A stretch of 15,435 nucleotides of DNA from JAJRVH01 sp964505995 (lineage in GTDB: Bacteria > Pseudomonadota > Zetaproteobacteria > Mariprofundales > Mariprofundaceae). The DNA is taken from assembly GCA_964505995.1 (NCBI GenBank), contig CAZDLB010000040.1, positions 1-15,435 of the forward strand, read 5' to 3'. Positions 1 to 7,161 of this stretch are shown here, piece after piece. How positions within the stretch are numbered: position 1 is the first letter of the stretch; each line of letters starts with the position of its first letter. A program made the translations under genes and the position numbers. The notes under the pieces were generated by a model that was not told the DNA's origin, ran no database searches, and worked only from the letters and a program-made list of their open reading frames with translations.

Positions 1-2
1 GC

Positions 3-86
3 AACGACAGCCATGTGGATTACAGAAACGACAGCCTGCGCGACCATGAGGTGGACTGCCGCAAGCTGCCGAGATCCGTTGGCTGA
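3..86 (+). CDS. C-terminal fragment of an unidentified protein, cut by the window edge
   Basis: Reading + strand from base 3 gives 27 sense codons and a TGA at 84-86. The peptide is polar and ends in KLPRSVG. About three quarters of the codons end in G or C, like the confident genes in this window, while the other two + frames read less like protein. This suggests the end of a real gene whose body lies left of the window and which converges on cbbO. No family can be recognised from so short a tail, and chance remains a serious alternative. Confidence 0.35.
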   Translation, partial: NDSHVDYRNDSLRDHEVDCRKLPRSVG

Positions 87-147
87 GGGAAAACATAAGA
101 ATGGGGAAGCGTGATGCTTGCCAGTTCTGGTAGTGATTCAGCGATTA

Positions 148-315
148 GGGCCTGCTCACACTTATTCTGGTGTGGCGCCGCTGCCCGAAATGTTGGCCAA
201 TCCAGGCGCGAGGCGAAGCGCATGGTGGTTCCATGGGCAAGCCTCGCAACGCCGAGTGGGCGCGTTTCGGGCGCGGCCCGAATCGCTATCATCAAGAATA
301 AGTGTGAACAGGCCC
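148..315. mobile_element. MITE-like non-autonomous element with 20-bp terminal inverted repeats and TA flanks
   Basis: The left end (148-167) reads GGGCCTGCTCACACTTATTC. The right end (296-315) is its reverse complement with one mismatch (C/T at the eighth base), and the next base inward also pairs. TA lies directly outside both ends (146-147 and 316-317), consistent with a duplicated TA target. The interior has further imperfect inverse symmetry: a GCCCGAAA block near the left is matched by TTTCGGGC near 265-272. It contains no credible transposase. Length, ends and target fit a MITE mobilised in trans; TA targets are typical of IS630/Tc1-mariner and of some IS5-family groups, and I cannot decide which. 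The flanking stretches 87-145 and 318-392 hold nothing I recognise. Lying just beyond the cbbO stop, its fold might also influence transcript ends. Confidence 0.7.
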
Positions 316-392
316 TAGCTTCGTGTACCCCAGCAAGTTGTAGAAACCATCATCCCACAAAGGCTTTGCCATTTAAGGGGATTCTGACAGCA

Positions 393-2657
393 TTATTTCG
401 TCAGCTTCAGGAACAGCTCCGGCAAGCGTTCGGGCAGGCGCTCGACACGGTCGATGACCGTATACTGACCGCCGAAGATATCGGCCACGTATTCGTCGGC
501 CTTCGGATCGAGGTTGATGCAGAAGGTATAGACACTCTGCTGATCCAGCTCCTGCACGGCCTTGTGCGCATCGCGGATCAGGTATTGCTCGTCCTTCACA
601 TCCACATCGTGCGGCCGGCCGTCGGTCAGCACCAGCAGCAGCTTCTTCTCGGCCTCCTGCCGCGCCAGCGCCTGGCCGGCATGGCGCATCGCCGCACCCA
701 TGCGCGTGGACATCGCCCCTTCCATCGCCGCGATGCGGCCCTTGACCGTATCGTCCCAGGACTCCGAGAAGCCCTTGAGATGATAATAGCGCACCTCATG
801 GCGCGAATTGGAATGGAAGCCGGCAATCGCCAGCGGGTCGCCGGTCTGCTGCACGGCCCAGCCAAGCAGGCTCACCGCCTCCTGCGACAATTCCAGAATC
901 GTCTGGCTGACCCCGTCCGGCTTCTCGTTCAGCGAAACCGACAGATCGAGCAACAGCGACACCGCAATCGAGCGGCCGTCGGTGCGATGGCTCATGTTGA
1001 TGCGCGGATCCGGCTGTGAGCCGGCGCGATAATCCACCAGCGAGCGGATCGCGACATCGAGATCAAGTTCGCTGCCCTCCTCCTGAAAGCGGATGCGCAC
1101 CCTGTTCTGCGGCTTGAGCATGTCGATCAGCCGCTGCAGCCGCTTGACCAGTGGCTTGTGCTTGGCCAGCAGCGCATCCACGACACCCGCCTGTCCGGAC
1201 GGATGCAGGCATTCGTAAAGACTGACCCAGTCCGGGCGATAGACCTCGGCCTTGTAGTCCCATTCGTCGTAATGGCGCGGTGGCAGTTCAAACTCGCGCG
1301 CCTCGTCCTCGGATGAACTCGACGGCGGCAGATCGTCGTCCTCGTCCGGCTCGATGAAGATCCACATCAGCCGGTTGTCGTCGCGGTAATCCACCTCGAC
1401 ATCCTCGAGATACATCTTCGGCGACAGGTCCGAATCCTTCCTCGACTTCACATACCACTGCATCGCCAGCCGGGCGAAGGCCTGCGTATCGCCGCCCTGA
1501 TCCAGCAGCGCATGGAACTGCGCCACGAAATCCAGCAGCACCGGGTCCGAATAGCCGTGGTCGGGATCGAGCAGCGCGCGCGAGAACATGCTCAGGCGAT
1601 GATGCACGTCGCAGTGATCCTCCGGGGCCGCCCCCTCCGCAGGCTTCGGATGCAGGGCCAGAAACAGCCTTCTCAGGCCCGGCCACTGGCGAATCGCCAG
1701 CAGATCCACGCGCGCATCCTCGAAGGCCTCGGCGGCTATGCGCTGGAAGGGCGAGAAGTTGTCGGCGATGATGGGCGTCGTCCAGCGCCGGTGTGCTGCC
1801 AGATGCGCCAGCATCGCACGGTAGCGGTCGATGCCGGACACTGTGCCGGCCGGGGTTTCGAGATCGTCGAGCACATCCGGAAGATGTATACCGTTCCTGT
1901 CCAGATAGGGCTTCGGCTTGCGGATCTCGTCGAACAGCAGCGAATACGGCCGATACACCGCCTCCTGCTGCCAGAAACCGGCCAGATAAAGGTCCAGCAG
2001 TCGCTGATGGTCCACCAGCAGCGTGCCATGGCGCTCGCGCTGCATGACATGGTGTGCCTCCGGCGACTGCAGCGCAAAGTAGTTCGACTGCCCTTCGGGG
2101 TCGTCGGGGTATCCGGCGATGCCGAACCGGACCCAGTTCCTCAGGCCGCCGACGCTCAGGTTGGCCAGCAATGTCGGCACCGATTGCAGGAAATCCACGA
2201 AGCACGGGCTTGGGTGGGTCGCGACGATGCCGTGCACCGACGTGGTCGTTTCGCGCATCACTTCGTCAACAATGTCGAGATAATGATCGAACTGCTCCAG
2301 GTCGCCGAGACGACGCGCAGCAGCCGGCGCCGTCTGCAGAAATGGCACGATCGCCTGGCCGTTGGGCGTGCGCGAGATGCGATAGGCCGTCGTCTTCAGC
2401 CGATCCAGCGCCTCGACCCCGAGGATCGCGGCCACCTCGGGGGCCTCCTCCAGAAACACCAGCATCGGCTCCGCTCCACGCCCGAGCGAACCCAGAAACC
2501 TGGCGGTATCGAGCCATTCTTCGACCGCCTCCGCAGGCAACCGAGCGATGGCAGCGGCCGCCAGTTCATCGAACACCGCATCCACGGCCGGGAAGGTGTT
2601 GCCGAGCTTGTCGCGCAGCGCGGCAATCTCGGGCGATCGTTCGGCAGTGATCGTCAA
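393..2657 (-). CDS. cbbO: CbbO, von Willebrand factor A subunit of the RubisCO activase
   Basis: This 754-aa protein belongs to the CbbO/NorD family. CbbO is the adaptor that brings the CbbQ AAA+ hexamer to inhibited RubisCO, acting in the cytoplasm. The first ~430 residues are helical and include EDARVD (312-317), typical of NorD-like proteins. A Ser/acidic linker follows at about 437-456. The C-terminal vWA domain (about 565-745) carries the MIDAS motif DLSVS (571-575), a conserved Thr near 651 and LTDGRP with Asp679. The start is a TTG (2657-2655) preceded by AGGGA. It is the only plausible start because the cbbQ stop lies in the same frame 11 codons upstream. Translation is probably coupled to cbbQ. 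NorD is an alternative by family, but no nor genes are present and RubisCO is nearby. Confidence 0.9.
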   Translation of the reverse strand: MTITAERSPEIAALRDKLGNTFPAVDAVFDELAAAAIARLPAEAVEEWLDTARFLGSLGRGAEPMLVFLEEAPEVAAILGVEALDRLKTTAYRISRTPNGQAIVPFLQTAPAAARRLGDLEQFDHYLDIVDEVMRETTTSVHGIVATHPSPCFVDFLQSVPTLLANLSVGGLRNWVRFGIAGYPDDPEGQSNYFALQSPEAHHVMQRERHGTLLVDHQRLLDLYLAGFWQQEAVYRPYSLLFDEIRKPKPYLDRNGIHLPDVLDDLETPAGTVSGIDRYRAMLAHLAAHRRWTTPIIADNFSPFQRIAAEAFEDARVDLLAIRQWPGLRRLFLALHPKPAEGAAPEDHCDVHHRLSMFSRALLDPDHGYSDPVLLDFVAQFHALLDQGGDTQAFARLAMQWYVKSRKDSDLSPKMYLEDVEVDYRDDNRLMWIFIEPDEDDDLPPSSSSEDEAREFELPPRHYDEWDYKAEVYRPDWVSLYECLHPSGQAGVVDALLAKHKPLVKRLQRLIDMLKPQNRVRIRFQEEGSELDLDVAIRSLVDYRAGSQPDPRINMSHRTDGRSIAVSLLLDLSVSLNEKPDGVSQTILELSQEAVSLLGWAVQQTGDPLAIAGFHSNSRHEVRYYHLKGFSESWDDTVKGRIAAMEGAMSTRMGAAMRHAGQALARQEAEKKLLLVLTDGRPHDVDVKDEQYLIRDAHKAVQELDQQSVYTFCINLDPKADEYVADIFGGQYTVIDRVERLPERLPELFLKLTK

Positions 2658-2687
2658 GGCATGATCCCTGGCAAGCGGCCGCTCAGC

Positions 2688-3491
2688 CTATTCAAACACC
2701 GAATCAATGGCATGATCGAGCGTGTCGCGGATATCGGCATCGTCGGTGATCGGGCGCACGAGCGCCATGCGGCAGGCTGCGCGCGGCGCAATGCCGTTGT
2801 TGATCAGCGTTGCGGCATACACCAGCAGACGCGTGGAGATGCCCTCGTCCAGGCCGTGGCCCTTCAGATTGCGTGCGGTCTCACCGATCCTGACCAGCTT
2901 CGCAGCGATCTCCTCGGCCACGCCGGTTTCTTTGGCCACGATCGAGGTTTCGACCTCCGGGACCGCATAATCGAACTCGAAGGCGGCGAAACGCTGCTTC
3001 GTGGACTGCTTCAGATCCTTCATCAGCGACTGGTAGCCGGGGTTGTACGAGATCACGAGCTGGAAATCGGGATGCGCCTCGACCAGCTCCCCCTTCTTGT
3101 CCAGCGGCAGCGTGCGCCGATGATCGGTCAGCGGATGGATGACGACCGTCGTGTCCTGTCGGGCCTCGACAACCTCGTCGAGATAGCAGATCGCGCCGAT
3201 CCTGGCCGCCGTCGTCAGCGGGCCATCGAGCCAGCGCGTGCCATTGGCATCGAGCAGATAGCGGCCGACGAGATCCGAGGCCGTCATGTCCTCGTTGCAG
3301 GCCACCGAGATGATCGGCTTGCCCAACCTCCAGGCCATGTGCTCGATGAAGCGCGACTTGCCGCAGCCCGTCGGCCCCTTGACCATCACCGGAAGCCGGG
3401 CGGCATAGGCGGCCTCATACAGCTCCACCTCATCGGCCTGCGGCTGATAGAATGGCTCCTCGGTGATGCGATACTGATCCTTGTCCGTCAT
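2688..3491 (-). CDS. cbbQ: CbbQ, MoxR-type AAA+ ATPase of the RubisCO activase
   Basis: This 267-aa protein has the normal length for CbbQ/NorQ. It has Walker A GPTGCGKS (39-46), Walker B ICYLDE (101-106), a sensor-1 Asn in SYNP (150), an arginine-finger candidate in KQRF (Arg167) and a sensor-2-like STRLL (Arg221). The family forms hexamers that use ATP to remodel inhibited RubisCO, and the QO pair associated with form II enzymes matches the cbbM in this cluster. The chosen start is the ATG at 3491, six bases after a strong AGGAGG. A TTG one codon earlier is less likely. It lies 94 bp downstream of nifJ, and that gap carries a LysR-type operator candidate, so cbbQO may also be transcribed on its own. 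cbbO follows after 30 bp. Confidence 0.93.
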   Translation of the reverse strand: MTDKDQYRITEEPFYQPQADEVELYEAAYAARLPVMVKGPTGCGKSRFIEHMAWRLGKPIISVACNEDMTASDLVGRYLLDANGTRWLDGPLTTAARIGAICYLDEVVEARQDTTVVIHPLTDHRRTLPLDKKGELVEAHPDFQLVISYNPGYQSLMKDLKQSTKQRFAAFEFDYAVPEVETSIVAKETGVAEEIAAKLVRIGETARNLKGHGLDEGISTRLLVYAATLINNGIAPRAACRMALVRPITDDADIRDTLDHAIDSVFE

Positions 3492-3553
3492 CAATGACCT
3501 CCTTGCGACCGGGCCAAGCCTAGCCTGCCCGATGGAAAAGGCATTCTTATATT

Positions 3554-3592
3554 TCTTATGAGTTCAATAAACCGATCTTATGAACCTAGCGC
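3554..3592. promoter_or_regulatory. Candidate LysR/CbbR operator upstream of cbbQO
   Basis: An AT-rich patch in otherwise GC-rich DNA contains TTAT-N7-ATAA at 3556-3570, which fits the LysR T-N11-A dyad. The 8-mer TCTTATGA occurs at 3554-3561 and again at 3576-3583, exactly 22 bp apart. The second copy starts a degenerate half box (TTAT, 3578-3581) that runs into the nifJ stop codon. A full box nearest the gene with a weaker box 22 bp upstream is the same arrangement as at cbbM. I infer that CbbR binds here; no convincing -35/-10 pair could be fixed. Confidence 0.45.
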
Positions 3593-6500
3593 ATCGGCTG
3601 GAACTCGGACGGATCCTGGTTCGCCAGATGCTCGTAGGTCGCCCAGCGCAGATCCACGGACTCCTGCGCCAGCTTCATCAGCCGTTCGGCCTCTTCCGGA
3701 TGCCGCCGCTTCAGCAGCCGGTAGCGCTGCTCGGTATAGGCGTAGTCGCTAAGCTTCATCGTCGGAGCTGGCGAATCGAGCACGAACGGCTTCTTGCCCG
3801 CCTTGCGCAGCATTGGATTGTAGCGGATCAGCGGCCAGTAGCCGGAGGCCACGGCCATGTCCTGATGTTCAAGCCCCTCGGACATGTTGATGCCATGCGC
3901 GATGCAATGGCTGTAGGCCAGGATCAGCGACGGCCCCGGAAAATCCTCGGCCTCGCGCATCGCCAGCAGCGTCTGCTGCGGATTCGCGCCCATGGCCACG
4001 CGCGCGACATAGACATTGCCGTAGGAGATCGCTTGCAGCGCCAGATCCTTCTTGCCGACCGGCTTGCCGGCCGAGGCGAACTTGGCGGTCGCGCCCACGG
4101 GCGTGGCCTTCGAGGCCTGGCCGCCGGTATTGGAATACACCTCGGTATCGAGCACGAGCACATTGATGTTGCGGCCGCTGGCCAGCACATGATCCAGTCC
4201 CGCCGAGCCGATGTCGTAGGCCCAGCCGTCGCCGCCGATCAGCCAGACGCTGCGGCGCACCAGATGATCCACGACGGAAAGCAGGTTCTTCACCCTCGGA
4301 TCATCCACACCCGCCAGCTTCTTCTTCAGGGCCTCGACGCGCACCCGCTGCTTGTTGATCTCCGAGCCCAGGCTCTGATCGGCATGGATCAGCGAGTCAA
4401 TGAACTCCTGCTCCAGCCACGGCGTCATCTCCTTGAGCATCTGCTGGGCGATGTGCATGTGATGATCGGCCGCCAGACGCATGCCAAGCCCGAACTCGGC
4501 ATTGTCCTCGAACAGCGAGTTCGACCAGGCCGGCCCCCTGCCCTCGGCATTCGCGCTCCACGGCGTGGCAGGCAGGTTGCCACCGTAGATCGACGAGCAG
4601 CCGGTGGCATTGGCCACCAGCAGCCTCGGCCCGAACAGCTGCGTCAGCAGCCGCACATAGGGCGTCTCGCCGCAACCGGCGCAGGCGCCGGAGAACTCGA
4701 ACAGCGGCTCAAGAAACTGCGTGCCGCGCACCGAGGAATAATCGATGCTGGCGCGGTCGTTGACCGGAATGGACTCGAAGAACGCCACGTCCCTGCGCCA
4801 CTGCTCAAGGTAGGGCGCCTTCGGCGTCATGTTGATCGCCTTGCGCTTACGCTCGGGATCCTCCGGATCATAGGCTGGACAGGCATGCACGCACATCTCG
4901 CAGCCGGTGCAGTCCTCAGGGTAGATCTCCAGCGTGTAGCGCGTTTCCGGAAAGCCGCGCGCGGCCACCGGCGCCGACGGAAAGCCCGCATGCGCGCCTT
5001 CCAGATGGCCTTCATGGTAGAACTTCGCGCGGATGACGCTGTGCGGGCAGACAAAGGAGCAGTTGCCGCACTGGATGCAGACGTCCGGTTCCCACTTGGG
5101 CACGAAATCGGCGATGTTGCGCTTCTCCCAGCGCGCCGTGCCCGACGGGAACGTGCCATCGACCGGAAGCTTCGACACCGGCAGCCGGTCGCCATGGCCG
5201 GCCAGCATCGGCGCGGTGACCTCGCGCACGAAGGCCGGCGCCTCGGGCGGCACCATCGCCGCCATCTCGCGCGTGCTCGTCACCCGCTCCGGCACCTTCA
5301 CCTCATGAAGATGGTCCAGCGCCGCATCCACGGCCCTGAAGTTCTGCTGCACGACCTCGGCACCCTTGCGCGCATAGGTCTTCTCGATCGCCTTCTTGAT
5401 CTGGGCAATGGCCTCCTCGCGCGGCAGCACGCCGGAAAGCGCAAAGAAGCAGGTCTGCATGATGGTGTTGATGCGCCGCCCCATGCCGGCCTCGCGCGCG
5501 ACGCTGGATGCATCGATGACATAGAAGCGCACCTTGCGGTCGATCATCAGCTGCTGCACGGGCCTGGGCAGATCATCCCAGGCCTTTTCCGGAGGCGTCG
5601 GGGTATTAAGCAGGAACACGGCGCCTTCAGCCGCCTTGTCGAGCATGTCCACCTGATGCACGAACGTGGCCTTGTGGCAGGCGATGAAATTGGCCGAGGT
5701 CACCAGATACGGGGCGCGGATCGGCTCGGGGCCGAAACGCAGATGCGACACCGTCTGCGAGCCGGCCTTCTTCGAGTCGTAGACGAAATAGCCCTGGCAA
5801 TAGAGATCGGTGTTCTCGCCGATGATCTTGATGCTGTTCTTGTTCGCCGACACCGTACCGTCGGACCCCAGCCCGTAGAACAGCGCCCGGGTCACGTTTT
5901 CCGGCTCGATCTCGAAGGATTCATCCACGTCCAGGCTGGTATGGGTCACATCGTCGATGATGCCGACCGTGAATCCGTTCTTCGGCGCATCCCTGTCCAG
6001 CTCGTCGAACACGGCCCTGACCATCGCCGGCGTGAACTCCTTTGAGGAAAGCCCGTAGCGCCCGCCGATGACACGCGGCAGCACATCGAGCTCGCCCTGC
6101 ATCTGCGCTTCGGCCAGCGAGGCGAGCACATCCTGATACAGCGGCTCGCCTCTGGCACCCGGCTCCTTCGTGCGATCGAGCACGGCGATCTTCTTCACCG
6201 TCTTCGGCAGCGCCGCCAGCAGATGTTCGCGCGAGAACGGGCGGTACAGATGCACGCTGATCACGCCGAGCCTGGCGCCATCGGCGTTGAGCACGCGCGC
6301 GGTCTCGCGCACGGTCTCCGCGCCCGAACCCATCAGGATGATCACACGCTCGGCATCCTCGGCGCCGAAATAGTCGAACAGATGATGCTGCCGCCCGGTC
6401 AGCTGCGCGAATTTCTCCATCGTCCGCTCAACGATGCCCGGCACTGCAGCATAGAACGGATTGGCCGATTCCCGCGCCTGGAAATAGACGTCCGGGTTCA

Positions 6501-7161
6501 TCGCCGTGCCGCGGATGAAGGGATGATCGGGATTCAGCGCACGGGCGCGATGCGCATAGACCAGATCGTCGTCGATCATCGCACGAATCTGATCATCGGT
6601 GACCAGCTCCACCTTGTTGATCTCATGCGAGGTACGGAAGCCGTCGAAGAAATTCATGAACGGCACGCGCGCCTCCAGCGTCGCCGCATGCGCGATCAGC
6701 GCGAAATCATGCGCCTGCTGCACCGAATCGGAGGCCAGCATCGCAAAGCCGGTCGAACGCGCCGCCATCACATCCTGATGGTCGCCGAAGATGGACAGCG
6801 CCTGCGTGGCCAGCGAGCGCGCCGCGATATGGAACACCGTCGAGGTCAGCTCGCCGGCGATCTTGTACATGTTCGGGATCATCAAGAGCAGGCCCTGCGA
6901 CGACGTGAACGTCGTCGTCAAAGCGCCGGCCTGCAACGCCCCGTGCGCGGTGCCGGCCGCCCCGCCCTCGGACTGCATCTCGATGACATCGGGCACCTGT
7001 CCCCAGATGTTCGGCACATGGCTGGCCGACCATTCATCGCAGAGTTCGGCCATCGTCGAGGACGGAGTGATCGGATAGATCGAGCATAGCTCGCTGACGC
7101 GATAGGCGACATGCGCCACGCCCGTGGCGCCGTCGAAGGTGACCTTCACCGGCTTACTCAT
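3586..7161 (-). CDS. nifJ: Pyruvate:ferredoxin (flavodoxin) oxidoreductase, single-chain
   Basis: The protein has 1191 aa, full length for the homodimeric PFOR family. It interconverts pyruvate plus CoA with acetyl-CoA, CO2 and reduced ferredoxin in the cytoplasm. The N-terminal domain has YPITPSS (29-35). Two 4Fe-4S ferredoxin motifs follow, CIQCGNC with Cys705 (695-705) and CTGCEMC with Cys761 (751-761). The thiamine diphosphate domain shows CAGCGETPY (827 onward), GDGWAYDIG (Asp978) and NTGGQ (1011 onward). All cofactor motifs look intact. The start is the ATG at 7161, six bases after GGGAGG; 16 further upstream codons in frame lie inside the preceding gene and are rejected. Its ATG overlaps the stop of the upstream flavoprotein gene by 8 nt, so the two are coupled. 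Placement inside a RubisCO cluster suggests a role feeding acetyl-CoA from fixed carbon, or the reverse pyruvate synthase reaction. Direction cannot be read from sequence. Confidence 0.95.
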   Translation of the reverse strand: MSKPVKVTFDGATGVAHVAYRVSELCSIYPITPSSTMAELCDEWSASHVPNIWGQVPDVIEMQSEGGAAGTAHGALQAGALTTTFTSSQGLLLMIPNMYKIAGELTSTVFHIAARSLATQALSIFGDHQDVMAARSTGFAMLASDSVQQAHDFALIAHAATLEARVPFMNFFDGFRTSHEINKVELVTDDQIRAMIDDDLVYAHRARALNPDHPFIRGTAMNPDVYFQARESANPFYAAVPGIVERTMEKFAQLTGRQHHLFDYFGAEDAERVIILMGSGAETVRETARVLNADGARLGVISVHLYRPFSREHLLAALPKTVKKIAVLDRTKEPGARGEPLYQDVLASLAEAQMQGELDVLPRVIGGRYGLSSKEFTPAMVRAVFDELDRDAPKNGFTVGIIDDVTHTSLDVDESFEIEPENVTRALFYGLGSDGTVSANKNSIKIIGENTDLYCQGYFVYDSKKAGSQTVSHLRFGPEPIRAPYLVTSANFIACHKATFVHQVDMLDKAAEGAVFLLNTPTPPEKAWDDLPRPVQQLMIDRKVRFYVIDASSVAREAGMGRRINTIMQTCFFALSGVLPREEAIAQIKKAIEKTYARKGAEVVQQNFRAVDAALDHLHEVKVPERVTSTREMAAMVPPEAPAFVREVTAPMLAGHGDRLPVSKLPVDGTFPSGTARWEKRNIADFVPKWEPDVCIQCGNCSFVCPHSVIRAKFYHEGHLEGAHAGFPSAPVAARGFPETRYTLEIYPEDCTGCEMCVHACPAYDPEDPERKRKAINMTPKAPYLEQWRRDVAFFESIPVNDRASIDYSSVRGTQFLEPLFEFSGACAGCGETPYVRLLTQLFGPRLLVANATGCSSIYGGNLPATPWSANAEGRGPAWSNSLFEDNAEFGLGMRLAADHHMHIAQQMLKEMTPWLEQEFIDSLIHADQSLGSEINKQRVRVEALKKKLAGVDDPRVKNLLSVVDHLVRRSVWLIGGDGWAYDIGSAGLDHVLASGRNINVLVLDTEVYSNTGGQASKATPVGATAKFASAGKPVGKKDLALQAISYGNVYVARVAMGANPQQTLLAMREAEDFPGPSLILAYSHCIAHGINMSEGLEHQDMAVASGYWPLIRYNPMLRKAGKKPFVLDSPAPTMKLSDYAYTEQRYRLLKRRHPEEAERLMKLAQESVDLRWATYEHLANQDPSEFQPMR

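Noticed and set aside
111..1019. Open frame on the + strand spanning the MITE and the cbbO 3' end
   Set aside because: Its first part lies in the repeat element and the rest is antisense to cbbO. It has no motif.
1512..3497. Open frame of about 660 codons on the + strand opposite cbbO and cbbQ
   Set aside because: Antisense shadow; it runs across both real genes and has no family signature.
3580..6045. Open frame of about 820 codons on the + strand opposite nifJ
   Set aside because: It mirrors the codons of a confident PFOR gene; GC-rich third positions leave few stops on the other strand. The translation is low-complexity His/Arg/Leu-rich with no motifs.
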